Origin: Nitrososphaerota archaeon
GTDB taxonomy: Archaea > Thermoproteota > Nitrososphaeria > Nitrososphaerales > Gagatemarchaeaceae
Direction: 5' to 3'
DNA: 64,000 nucleotides
Assembly (NCBI GenBank): GCA_016200045.1
Contig: JACQFN010000018.1
Location: forward strand, 124,001 to 188,000
Shown: piece after piece, positions 16,155 to 23,900 of the stretch
How positions within the stretch are numbered: position 1 is the first letter of the stretch
Layout: every line of letters begins with the position of its first letter
Program-made: the position numbers and the translations under genes
The notes under the pieces: generated by a model
Database searches by the model: none
Seen by the model: only the letters and a program-made list of their open reading frames with translations
What the model was told of the DNA's origin: nothing

Positions 16155-17435
16155 TCAGTGGTGTGAAAGGGTCTTCACGCCCCCCATGTAGGGTTGCAAG
16201 ACCTTCGGGATCTTGACCGACCCGTCTTCCTGTTGGAAGTTCTCCACCAGGGCGACCATGGTCCTCGTTACTACCGCCGTGGAATTCAGGGTGTGGACGA
16301 GCGCTGTCGGGGAGCTCTGCTTGTCCCTGTATCTGATAAGGAGCCGGCGGGCCTGGAAGTCTGTGACATTGCTTGCGGAAGCCATCTCCCGGTACTTTCC
16401 CTGCCCGGGCAGCCATGCTTCGAGGTCGTACGTCTTGGCGGACATGAACCCGGTGTCACCGCCGCAAAGAGCCACGACCCTGTAAGGAATCCCGATTTCC
16501 TTGTAGATCTCCTCGACATTGGCCACCAGCTCTTCGTGGATCCTCCAGCCGTCCTTGGGTTCGCAGATGACCATCTGCTCAACCTTGTAGAACTGGTGTA
16601 CCCTGAAGATTCCCTTCGTGTCCTTGCCGTGGGCACCCGCCTCCACTCTGAAGCAAGGGCTGAAGCCGCTGTACTTGATCGGGAGATCCGCGGCACTAAG
16701 TATCTCGTCCCTGTGCATCGAAGCGAGGGGGTGCTCCGACGTCGCAATCAGGTTCAGGTCCTCCCCCTCGACCTTGTATATCACTGGCCCGAAGTCCTCC
16801 AGGTTCACCACCCCTTCGTAGGCGGCCCGGTTGAGCATGAACGGTGGCTCGACGGCTGTGAATCCCTTGTCTCTGAGGAAGTCCAGCGCGTACTGCATTA
16901 TCGCGTGCTCCAGCTTGACGGCATCCCCTTTGAGGAACGCGAACCTGGCCCCGGCGACCTTGGAGGCTCTCTCGATGTCGACCATCCCGAGAGCGTTCAG
17001 GATCTCGATGTGGTCCTTCGCCTCGAAGGAGAAGTCACGCCTGCTCCCCCACTCCCTGACCGTGGCGTTTGACGATTCGTCTGCGCCTTCCGGGACGGTG
17101 TCGTGGAGGATGTTCGGAATGCCCATCAGGATGGAATCGATCCGCGCTCTTGTGTCCTCAGCTTTCGCTTCGATGGCCCTCATCTGAGACGGGATTTCCT
17201 TCGCCTCCTTCAGCAGGTCGTCCGCGGAGGACCCTTTCTTCTTGAGCTCCGCGATCTTTGCGGTGAGCTCGTTCTGCCGATGCCGCAGCCTGTCCAACTG
17301 GGTCTTCATCTTCCTCCACTCCGCATCTGCCGCTCCCGCCTCGGCCACTAGGGGCACCTTCCCGGCGGCGCCGCGCCTCTCGAGGCTTCTGACTATCGCG
17401 GACGGGTCTTCCCTGACGAGTTTGATGTCAATCAT
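16155..17435 (-). CDS. serS: Seryl-tRNA synthetase
   Basis: This is a class II aminoacyl-tRNA synthetase of the common (bacterial/eukaryotic-like) SerRS type. It has an N-terminal coiled-coil arm (residues ~40-100, rich in KxxL heptads), motif 2 FSPCFRVEAGAHGKDTKG and motif 3 HTLNSTAVVTRTMVALVEN. It attaches serine to tRNA-Ser and also tRNA-Sec where present. The ATG at 17435 gives the standard start MIDIKLVRED; an ATG five codons upstream is possible. The 426-residue length is typical. It sits 11 bases after pcc1 in the KEOPS-containing operon. Confidence 0.95.
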   Translation of the reverse strand: MIDIKLVREDPSAIVRSLERRGAAGKVPLVAEAGAADAEWRKMKTQLDRLRHRQNELTAKIAELKKKGSSADDLLKEAKEIPSQMRAIEAKAEDTRARIDSILMGIPNILHDTVPEGADESSNATVREWGSRRDFSFEAKDHIEILNALGMVDIERASKVAGARFAFLKGDAVKLEHAIMQYALDFLRDKGFTAVEPPFMLNRAAYEGVVNLEDFGPVIYKVEGEDLNLIATSEHPLASMHRDEILSAADLPIKYSGFSPCFRVEAGAHGKDTKGIFRVHQFYKVEQMVICEPKDGWRIHEELVANVEEIYKEIGIPYRVVALCGGDTGFMSAKTYDLEAWLPGQGKYREMASASNVTDFQARRLLIRYRDKQSSPTALVHTLNSTAVVTRTMVALVENFQQEDGSVKIPKVLQPYMGGVKTLSHH

Positions 17436-17446
17436 GAACCAATCTC

Positions 17447-17704
17447 TCATCCTTCTGGCTTGGACCCAAGCGATAAAAGTGATACCTCCTGAAACAGCGC
17501 AACGTCGTTTAGGACTGCCAGGGCTGTCGCCAGAGACGACACCCCGTCCGACTCGATGTCGAACCGAAGCGACCTCCCTTTCCGGTGCCCGCGGAACTTC
17601 AGGCTTCTCGGCCCGCCTTCGTTGTCCGGCGCAAGGACGTCGGCCAACCGCACGGCCGTGGCAGCCGAAGAGCACGCCGCGAGAAGGGTGACCGACACCC
17701 TCAA
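17447..17704 (-). CDS. pcc1: KEOPS complex subunit Pcc1-like protein
   Basis: The 85-residue protein has the compact Pcc1 pattern: a beta strand with basic residues (GRSLRFDIESDG) followed by a helix SSLATALAVLNDVALF. Pcc1 is the dimerising subunit of KEOPS, which makes t6A37 in ANN-decoding tRNAs. The assignment rests on this weak but characteristic pattern and on location in the operon that also encodes Kae1 and Bud32. Its start overlaps the DHH gene stop by four bases. Confidence 0.7.
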   Translation of the reverse strand: MRVSVTLLAACSSAATAVRLADVLAPDNEGGPRSLKFRGHRKGRSLRFDIESDGVSSLATALAVLNDVALFQEVSLLSLGSKPEG

Positions 17705-19119
17705 CCTGCTAGCATCTCGACGACCATCCTCTCGAACGCTTCTGCCTCAGTTGCCGGGATCTTCGCTCCCGCCGCCATGCTGTGCCCTCCTCCGACCCCT
17801 CTGACTGCTTCCCCTGCTGCCCTCATGACCACTCCGAGGTTCACCTCCCCCTGATGGGCGTCACCGACTCTGGAAGAGACCTTGAGGTCGGATTCCCCGG
17901 ACTTCGTAAGCCCCACCACTATCTTGTCGGTGTACCCCGGGGAGGAGGTGAGGATCGAGATCACGGGCCCGAGTAGCTTGTCCTCTATGACCCCGTCTCC
18001 GTGTACGAAGACCAGCCACCCGGAAGCGGTTATCCTAGCAGGGTCCTCACTCAGGGCCTGCAGTGCCCTGCCTATGCCCATCCTGTACTGGGAAAGGATG
18101 GCCATGGCGGCGGCCAGCGAGTTCCCGCGGTCCCCCAGGCATACCGACACTCCGGTCCCGGGCTCGCCCATCCTTCCGCACGCGTTGAGGAGAGTTCCGA
18201 ACTCGCGTACATCCCTTAGGGGGGTGAAGGCGTCCTCGCCCGCCAGCGTGATGGCGTCCCCGACGAGCTCGGCGATGGAACCGGTATTTCCTCCTGAACT
18301 CGCCACGAGCCCGGCCACGACCTCTGTCACCTTCTTCTTCTCGTCTTCTGTAAGTGTGGAGAGGGTCCTCCAGGACGCGCCCTCCTTGAGGACCAGTCCC
18401 GACTGGTGCAGGGACGAAAGTATCCCCTCTTTGTTCCCGGTCACCCCCTTCAGGTACGGCGTGGAAGTGAGGGCGACGGATTCGTGGACCGGTCGGGTCT
18501 CCCTTCCTATGAAAAGCAGGTCCTTGGAAACGCGGGCAAGTCCGTCCGCAACCGCGTCTTCGAGGGCCATCTTGTTGAGGCCCGTCAGCGACCTATCAGG
18601 TCCCCCGTCCTGCCTGTCTGCGACCGCGCCGACGACGGCGAGGGGAGAGAGGTCCCGGTTCGAAGGGTCGACGGACAGGGCGAACTCGTAAGCCATGGAA
18701 GAGGAGCAGGCCTCCCTTCCCCCGTCGAGCCCGAAGTCCCAGGCGTTCACGACGGCGGCTTTCTTCATGTCCTCCTCCGCCAGCTGGTGGTGGTCGATCA
18801 CGAGGAACCTCTGACCCAAGCCGGATTCGAGTTCCCTGACCAACGCGGACCCGAGGTCGGTGAAGACGTAGAAGTCATAGCGCTGAGATGCGAGCTCGGA
18901 GATCAGACCAGGGTCGAGGTCGGGTATGCATCTGAGCACCACGTTGGCGCCTTTCTTCGCCAGGGAAGAGAAGACCATAGATCCGCTCAAAATGCCGTCC
19001 GCGTCGATGTGGGTGACTACGAGTATCCTTCTGCCTGAGGCAGCGAGGTCGAGAAGGCCCCTGGCAACAGAATCGAACCTGGCCTTCAACGGCTCCATCG
19101 AGACCACGACGGGGCGCAC
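17701..19119 (-). CDS. DHH/DHHA1 phosphoesterase (archaeal RecJ-like)
   Basis: This 472-residue nuclease-type protein has the DHH motifs VTHIDADGILSG, FTDLGS and VIDHHQL, and a C-terminal DHHA1 domain ending GGGHSMAAGAKIP. Archaeal members include the GINS-associated nuclease (GAN) and other RecJ-like exonucleases acting on DNA or RNA. It is placed between rps15 and pcc1, a conserved archaeal arrangement. The start is a GTG at 19119, with ATG at codon 8 as an alternative. Whether it binds the GINS encoded at 59.5 kb cannot be read from sequence. Confidence 0.85.
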   Translation of the reverse strand: MRPVVVSMEPLKARFDSVARGLLDLAASGRRILVVTHIDADGILSGSMVFSSLAKKGANVVLRCIPDLDPGLISELASQRYDFYVFTDLGSALVRELESGLGQRFLVIDHHQLAEEDMKKAAVVNAWDFGLDGGREACSSSMAYEFALSVDPSNRDLSPLAVVGAVADRQDGGPDRSLTGLNKMALEDAVADGLARVSKDLLFIGRETRPVHESVALTSTPYLKGVTGNKEGILSSLHQSGLVLKEGASWRTLSTLTEDEKKKVTEVVAGLVASSGGNTGSIAELVGDAITLAGEDAFTPLRDVREFGTLLNACGRMGEPGTGVSVCLGDRGNSLAAAMAILSQYRMGIGRALQALSEDPARITASGWLVFVHGDGVIEDKLLGPVISILTSSPGYTDKIVVGLTKSGESDLKVSSRVGDAHQGEVNLGVVMRAAGEAVRGVGGGHSMAAGAKIPATEAEAFERMVVEMLAG

Positions 19120-19122
19120 ACT

Positions 19123-19572
19123 CTACGCAAGCTGCGCGACGACTGCCGTGTACTTGAAGTCCTTCGGGAGGGCTCCCGTTTCCTTGTAGTATTTCGAGAG
19201 CCTGTAGATCTTGGCCTCGACCAGCTCTAGGGAATGGACGTTCTTCCTGTCGCTCCCGTGAGTCGTCAGGTGTTTCTGAACCCTCTGGGCGCGGTCGATC
19301 AGGTCCTGCAGGTCCTGAGGTAGCTTCGGTGCCAACTTTCCCTCCGCGAGGACTTCCCCTATCGACTTCCCGAGGACGGGCCTAGCAAGCGGGACTCCGT
19401 AATCGTCTCTCAAGGTTATCCCGATCCTGCTCGGGGTCATCCCCTCCTTGGCGAGCTTCAGGATTGTCGCCTTCACGTCGGCTGGGTCGGTCGTAATCCA
19501 TGTGGGCGCTGCCTTGTTCATGGGCCTCCTCTGATGCGACTTCCCGTGCCTGTGAGAGTGTATTCGCGCCAA
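19123..19572 (-). CDS. rps15: 30S ribosomal protein S15
   Basis: The 149-residue archaeal uS15 begins MARIHSHRHGKSHQRRP, continues with the archaeal N-terminal extension (TPSRIGITLRDDYGVP) and ends with the rRNA-binding helices DRKNVHSLELVEAKIYRLS. It is a primary binder of the 16S rRNA central domain. It lies three bases upstream of the DHH gene and 45 bases downstream of rdgB within the leftward operon. Confidence 0.95.
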   Translation of the reverse strand: MARIHSHRHGKSHQRRPMNKAAPTWITTDPADVKATILKLAKEGMTPSRIGITLRDDYGVPLARPVLGKSIGEVLAEGKLAPKLPQDLQDLIDRAQRVQKHLTTHGSDRKNVHSLELVEAKIYRLSKYYKETGALPKDFKYTAVVAQLA

Positions 19573-19617
19573 GATTTACAGTTAGAGAACTCCTCCGCGG
19601 TCTGCTGATAAACGTTA

Positions 19618-20178
19618 TCAGGAATTTCGAGACCTGAGCCAGGCCGCGAGTTTCCTGAGTGCTACCGCCCTGTGAGATATCTCACACTTCTGTGCCATGG
19701 TGAGCTGCGCCAGGGTCTTCGCGGAGCCCGAGGGGGCGAAGACCGGGTCGAAGCCAAAGCCGTTGGACCCGGACTCCTTGCGAGAGATGTTTCCCTCGAG
19801 CCGACCGATGAACACTCTAGGAGGGTGTTCGGAATCGCAGTACGCGACCGCGGACACGAACACCGCCCTCCTTTCGTCCCTCGGCACCAGTTTCAGGAAA
19901 CGGTCCATCCCCAGAGTAGAGTAAGCGTGAGACGCGTAGGTCCCTGGGAACCCTCCGAGCGATGGTACGAAGAGCGCCGTGTCCTCGGTGAACACCGGCT
20001 TCCGAGAGAGGCGGTGTGACTGACTGGCGGCGAGGCTTGCGATTCGGCCTGGGTCGTCCGACTGCACTTCGTCCCCCTTGGTGTTGAGCCTGCGAAGCAC
20101 GACGTCGGTCCGTCGGAGAACGAAGCGGGCCTCCGCGTACTTGTGGTCGTTGGAGGTCGCGAACCAGGCCTCAGACAA
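19618..20178 (-). CDS. rdgB: XTP/dITP pyrophosphatase (RdgB/HAM1)
   Basis: This house-cleaning nucleotide pyrophosphatase removes non-canonical purine nucleoside triphosphates. It has the N-terminal substrate motif FATSNDHKYAEA, the acidic FTEDTALFVPSLGGFPG loop and GFGFDPVFAPSGS followed by ISHRAVAL. The TTG at 20178 is chosen: it overlaps the bud32 stop by eight bases and starts just before the conserved T/SN motif. The 186-residue length is normal. It is linked to kae1-bud32 and rps15, as in several archaea. Confidence 0.92.
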   Translation of the reverse strand: MSEAWFATSNDHKYAEARFVLRRTDVVLRRLNTKGDEVQSDDPGRIASLAASQSHRLSRKPVFTEDTALFVPSLGGFPGTYASHAYSTLGMDRFLKLVPRDERRAVFVSAVAYCDSEHPPRVFIGRLEGNISRKESGSNGFGFDPVFAPSGSAKTLAQLTMAQKCEISHRAVALRKLAAWLRSRNS

Positions 20179-20806
20179 CCCGGGCGTACCTCCCCCTCCT
20201 TTCGATGTTCCGCAGTTGTGAAGCAACCCTCTTGGCACGCGACTCCCCCGCCACGGACGAATACCCCGCAAGCAAACGTCCGAACGCCAGTCCCGAGATG
20301 GCGGAATGGGCGCCCCTTAGCGTCTCCTTGACAAGTCTGAGGTCCACGGCATGATCTTCCACCTTCGAGGTGTGCATCGAGAGGCCGAAGTCTAGGTAGA
20401 CGTTCCTTCCCGCCCTGCGAACGACGTTCGCGGTGGTGAGGTCGCCATGGACGATCCCGGAGCCGTGAAGCCTCGCGACCTCTTCCCCCATTTCCTCGAA
20501 CATCTTGAACAGACCCTGGGTCGACGAAAGGGCGAGCTCTCTTAGCCGTCGTCCCTCGATGAATTCCATGACAAGAGTGGAAGCGCCGGTGTCGACGTCG
20601 TACACGTACGGGGCCGATACCCCGGCCGACTTCGCGGACTTCAGCATCTCTGCTTCGCGCCCGGTCCTCTGGCGCCGTACCATCCTGTCGAGAGCAGGAT
20701 GGCGGTACGCGAAGGGCTTCCTTACCTTGAACGCCGCCTCCAGACCGCGCCACTCCCCCTTCGACACGTCCGCCTCAGCCCCGCGGTAGATCAGGACACG
20801 GCCCAT
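20171..20806 (-). CDS. bud32: KEOPS kinase/ATPase Bud32
   Basis: This small atypical kinase of the KEOPS complex (211 residues) has the ATP-contacting lysine region FKVRKPFAYRHPALD, the catalytic loop IVHGDLTTANVV (H120, D122) and the metal motif DFGLS (D139). Bud32 drives the tRNA t6A cycle together with Kae1. It is a separate gene here, not fused to kae1 as in some euryarchaea, and begins one base after the kae1 stop. Confidence 0.95.
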   Translation of the reverse strand: MGRVLIYRGAEADVSKGEWRGLEAAFKVRKPFAYRHPALDRMVRRQRTGREAEMLKSAKSAGVSAPYVYDVDTGASTLVMEFIEGRRLRELALSSTQGLFKMFEEMGEEVARLHGSGIVHGDLTTANVVRRAGRNVYLDFGLSMHTSKVEDHAVDLRLVKETLRGAHSAISGLAFGRLLAGYSSVAGESRAKRVASQLRNIERRGRYARVV

Positions 20807-20807
20807 G

Positions 20808-21800
20808 TCAGCTCCTCCAAGGCGTATCTACGCTGTCAAGCCTCCAGGATTGGCTGACCGTTGCCTCGTTCACGGGTACCTCGACACCCTTCGAGTGCGC
20901 CAGATACCCAGTCCAGGCGATCTGCGCACCGCAATCCCCGCTGTACTCAAGGGGAACCCCCCGCAACCGCGCGGAGTGACGTCTGGCCATGGCCGACATC
21001 ATCCGTGACAGCCTCCTGTTGGCCGCCACCCCGCCGACGACCATCACTTCCTTCTTGCCGGTGAAGGCGAGGGCCCGTTCTGTCACCTCGACGACCATTG
21101 CAAACGCCGTTTCCTGGATGGAAAACGCGATGTCGTCGAACCTCTTCCCGGCGTCGAGCATCGTCTCCGCCGCGGTCAGCATCCCCGAGAACGACACGTC
21201 GTTCCCCTTCACCACGTACGGAAGGCCGAGGTATCTTGTCGACCTGAGGGCGGCGCGCTCGATCTCCCCCCCGCATGGAGACGCGAGGCCGGCGTGGCGT
21301 CCGAACTGGTCGAGGAGCTGCCCAAGCGTGAGGTCCAGTGTCTCACCCAACACCCTCCATCTTCCGCCGGAGTGGGAAATGACCATCGTGTGGCCCCCGG
21401 ACACCAGTAGGACGACTGGGTCCTTCGACCGGGTGACCAGGCACCCCAGCTCGATGTGCCCCACTGCATGGTTGACAGGGACGAGGGGCTTTTCCAGGAG
21501 TGAGCAGAGCGTCCTCGCCACGACCGCGCCGACCCGAAGGCACGGTCCCAGCCCGGGCCCCATTGAGTAGGATACGGCCGAGATCTTCCCTACCCCGATC
21601 CCCGATTCCTCGATTGCGACGCCCAGGAGCGAGGCTGCGCTGCTGGCGTGGCTCCTCGACGCTTCCAGGGGGTGTATGCCGCTTCCCTTGGGCGCGACAT
21701 AGACGCTCTTCGCGTTGGAGAGTATCTCCCCGTGCGACGAGACTACGGACGCGGAGAAGGTGTGGGCCGTGCTTTCTATCCCGAGGACGTACCGGTTCAT
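20808..21800 (-). CDS. kae1: tRNA N6-threonylcarbamoyladenosine transferase Kae1
   Basis: Kae1 is the catalytic subunit of KEOPS, which transfers threonylcarbamoyl to A37 of tRNA. The iron-binding histidines H111 and H115 (HAVGHIE) and the ASKHA nucleotide-binding motifs (LGIESTAHT, LLVSGGHT, VVGGVAANR) are all present. The 330-residue length is standard. It begins seven bases after the unknown gene at 21807-22325, which opens the operon. Confidence 0.96.
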   Translation of the reverse strand: MNRYVLGIESTAHTFSASVVSSHGEILSNAKSVYVAPKGSGIHPLEASRSHASSAASLLGVAIEESGIGVGKISAVSYSMGPGLGPCLRVGAVVARTLCSLLEKPLVPVNHAVGHIELGCLVTRSKDPVVLLVSGGHTMVISHSGGRWRVLGETLDLTLGQLLDQFGRHAGLASPCGGEIERAALRSTRYLGLPYVVKGNDVSFSGMLTAAETMLDAGKRFDDIAFSIQETAFAMVVEVTERALAFTGKKEVMVVGGVAANRRLSRMMSAMARRHSARLRGVPLEYSGDCGAQIAWTGYLAHSKGVEVPVNEATVSQSWRLDSVDTPWRS

Positions 21801-21806
21801 GAGCGG

Positions 21807-22325
21807 CTACATCTTTCTGGACTGCCTGTAGAGGTCCCCAAGCAGGTTGATGTAGGGCTTCACCTCCACGAGGAAGTCGTCGAACTTTCCTCTTTCGAAC
21901 GTCGTCTGCCTGCCTCCGTCAGCCGCGAGCCTGGCTGCGAGCACAATCCCCCCGCTCCTCTCTGGGCTCTCCTTCAGCTTCGGGAAGTGAATGAGTGCCC
22001 CGTAGCCTGTCTTCTTTCCTCCCTTCGTGAACACGATGTTGTAGTACATGCTCAGTGTCTTTGTGAACTGTTCCATCTGCCTCTTCCGGCTCTCGCTCCT
22101 CTTGACGTTGTCGAAGTCGGCAGAGGCCAGCCTGTCGATCATTTCTTTGAGTATCTTCATCTCGCTCACCTTGCCGGTGTACCCCGCATATTCGATGGGC
22201 ATCTGGAATACGCTGTGCATCACGGAGTCCCAGTCGTCCAGGACGACGAACGTCTTTGTGTCGAGGTTCATCTCCCGTTTGAGCTCGTCCGAGAGAACGT
22301 CCTCGACAGTAATCTTCTTCGGCAC
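21807..22325 (-). CDS. Unknown conserved-looking protein heading the KEOPS operon
   Basis: No family is recognised. The 172-residue protein is soluble, mixed alpha/beta and charged. It has a helical segment EMKILKEMIDRLASADFDN, a basic patch KRSESRKRQMEQF, and a glycine/basic stretch TKGGKKTGYGALIHFPK. The GTG at 22325 is selected because a TATA element lies 25 bases upstream. The longer open frame reaches past that box into the divergent gene. It stands six bases before kae1 on the same strand, so a link to tRNA modification or translation is possible by context only. Confidence 0.6.
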   Translation of the reverse strand: MPKKITVEDVLSDELKREMNLDTKTFVVLDDWDSVMHSVFQMPIEYAGYTGKVSEMKILKEMIDRLASADFDNVKRSESRKRQMEQFTKTLSMYYNIVFTKGGKKTGYGALIHFPKLKESPERSGGIVLAARLAADGGRQTTFERGKFDDFLVEVKPYINLLGDLYRQSRKM

Positions 22326-22344
22326 GGAGTCCGTGGGGAAAGCG

Positions 22345-22356
22345 CATATAGTTATC
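22345..22356. promoter_or_regulatory. Shared TATA element for the KEOPS operon and the RNA-binding/Pop5 pair
   Basis: The sequence catatagttatc is centred ~25 bases from the GTG at 22325 (minus strand) and ~28 bases from the ATG at 22378 (plus strand), so it could drive both divergent operons as leaderless transcripts. Confidence 0.5.
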
Positions 22357-22377
22357 GATTGCGGACGGGAATCGACG

Positions 22378-22806
22378 ATGAAAGGCGCCATACAATCCCT
22401 CGAGGCATCCTACCACATCCATGCTACCGAGGACTTTGGGAAAGTCGGGGAAGCGGTATCGTCTCTTCTCGGGACTGACACGGAGCCCCGGGTCGCCGAA
22501 GCGGAGGGGCATTTCGGCAATGCCATACTCCAGGTGTCGTTTCATCTTACGGGGAATCAAGCCGGGACTGCGTTTACCCGGGTCGTGAAGTCGTTGTCCC
22601 CGCGCACAAGAGCAGAGATCCTTGCGGCCCTGGGCTCTTTCATGGACGAGCATTCCGCTCTCTACCTGAGGCTGGACAAGCAGGCCCTGGTCGGCGGAGC
22701 TTCCGAGCTCGCCCAGGCTGACACCATCAGGATCAAGGCAAAGCCGAGGCTCTTCTCGCTCAAGGGCGGAGCTTCGGATTTCTACAGGACCGCTTTGGAG
22801 GTGTGA
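22378..22806 (+). CDS. PF01877-type RNA-binding protein
   Basis: The 142-residue protein matches the archaeal RNA-binding domain family formerly called DUF54. It has HFGNAILQVSFHLTG, the helix RTRAEILAALGSFMDE, and the signature LYLRLDKQALVGG followed by ADTIRIKAKP. In many archaea this gene sits beside RNase P protein genes and exosome/proteasome clusters, agreeing with the Pop5-like gene that follows. The ATG at 22378 is 28 bases from a TATA box. The stop overlaps the next start (GTGA). Confidence 0.85.
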   Translation: MKGAIQSLEASYHIHATEDFGKVGEAVSSLLGTDTEPRVAEAEGHFGNAILQVSFHLTGNQAGTAFTRVVKSLSPRTRAEILAALGSFMDEHSALYLRLDKQALVGGASELAQADTIRIKAKPRLFSLKGGASDFYRTALEV

Positions 22807-23468
22807 AGACGGCCAAAAGGTACGTGCTGTTCGAATCCGACTCGGACCTATCGGAAGAGGAGTTCCAGGAGCTCGGGAGGGTGATCACCAAGAGGCACGG
22901 GGAGATGCCAATAATCGGTCTGGCGGCGAGTAGGCGGGCGATGATAGTGAGGACCACTGCGGAGGTCGCGGCCCGGATGAGGGAACCGGAGGCTACGATC
23001 GACATTCGAGGGAAGACTGTGAAGACCGTGCTCGTATCCGGGGCCATAGGTAAGCTCAAAAAGAGAGCGGAGAAAGAGGGACGAGATAGATTGGCGAAGT
23101 TCCTCAGCGACGAGTTCTTCACCGAGTTTCAGTCTGCCCTCTCCCAGGACCAGAAGTGGGGGGAGAGCACAAAGGCCGTCAAGACGAGCATCGCGTTCGG
23201 GGTGACAGACACAGGGCAGAACTATGTCCTTAGCGTGGAGAACGGGACCACGCTCCTCCAGAAGGTCGCCCCAGGGACGTCGGCCGAGTTCTCATTTGAA
23301 GGGACCTACGAAACCTGGACGAAGGTGGTGAAGGGAGAGGTAGACCTTCAGTCGGCGGTGTTGAAGGGGCTCCTGAAGTTCAGGGGGTCGATCACGAAGA
23401 TACTCATGTACAGGGACAGGTTCATGAGAGTTGCGGAAATAATGCGGTCGGTCCCGAAAGAGTTCTAG
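22803..23468 (+). CDS. RNase P subunit Pop5-like domain fused to SCP2 sterol-carrier domain
   Basis: Residues 1-92 resemble archaeal Pop5/Rnp2, a protein subunit of RNase P. They show the opening KRYVLFESDSDLSEEE, the strand AMIVRTTAEVAARM and the family ending TVLVSGAIGKLKKRA. Residues ~97-221 resemble an SCP2 lipid-carrier domain, with TSIAFGVTDTGQNYVLSVEN, GTSAEFSFEGTYETWTKVVKG and LLKFRGSITKILMYRD. The frame is continuous with no stop between. A TTG at 23091 could give a separate SCP2 product, but the Pop5 part cannot terminate on its own. The gene overlaps the upstream RNA-binding gene (GTGA) and the convergent DUF35 gene by four bases. Such a fusion is not one I know. Confidence 0.7.
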   Translation: MKTAKRYVLFESDSDLSEEEFQELGRVITKRHGEMPIIGLAASRRAMIVRTTAEVAARMREPEATIDIRGKTVKTVLVSGAIGKLKKRAEKEGRDRLAKFLSDEFFTEFQSALSQDQKWGESTKAVKTSIAFGVTDTGQNYVLSVENGTTLLQKVAPGTSAEFSFEGTYETWTKVVKGEVDLQSAVLKGLLKFRGSITKILMYRDRFMRVAEIMRSVPKEF

Positions 23469-23896
23469 GCTTTCACGAAGACGTAGTAGGGGTTTCCTTC
23501 CTTGCTCGCCCTGAATTCTATCCGCATCGCCATGCCGAGCTTCGCGTCCTCGGGGCCGATTCCTTCAAGCCAGGCAAGCACCTTGAGCCCCTTCGCGAGC
23601 TCTCCTATCGCAATGATGTACGGGTCGTTCTCGACGAAGCTCGCCGGGGTCACCTGTACATAGGTGAAGGTCAGGAGCTTCGCATCTCGGCCGAGGTCGA
23701 CCCATTCGAATTCGCCCTTCATGCAGTTCGGGCAGTCGGCCTGAGGAGGGAATGAGACGTTCCCGCAGTTCTTGCACTTCGTCGTGATGAAGCGCCCGTC
23801 CCTCAGGCCGTCCCAGAACTCGCGGGTCCTCGAGATCGGTATATCGAACCTGAGGGTGAGCGGCCTTCTCGAGTGGAGCGCAGGGTCATCGGACAA
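23465..23896 (-). CDS. DUF35 zinc-ribbon/OB-fold acyl-CoA-associated protein
   Basis: The protein has an N-terminal helix followed by a rubredoxin-like zinc ribbon (CKNCGNVSFPP and CPNC) and a C-terminal OB-fold (LLTFTYVQVTPASF, AIGELAKGLKVLAWLEG). These proteins pair with thiolases or hydratases as accessory subunits that organise acyl-CoA chemistry, for example in HMG-CoA synthesis and steroid side-chain degradation. Its position four bases downstream of a thiolase strongly suggests a thiolase-DUF35 complex. The 143-residue length is typical. Confidence 0.88.
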   Translation of the reverse strand: MSDDPALHSRRPLTLRFDIPISRTREFWDGLRDGRFITTKCKNCGNVSFPPQADCPNCMKGEFEWVDLGRDAKLLTFTYVQVTPASFVENDPYIIAIGELAKGLKVLAWLEGIGPEDAKLGMAMRIEFRASKEGNPYYVFVKA

Positions 23897-23900
23897 AGGC

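Noticed and set aside
22803-23468. Frameshift or assembly error creating the Pop5-SCP2 fusion
   Set aside because: The frame is continuous, the linker region has normal codon use and both halves look complete. I keep the fusion but flag it for checking.
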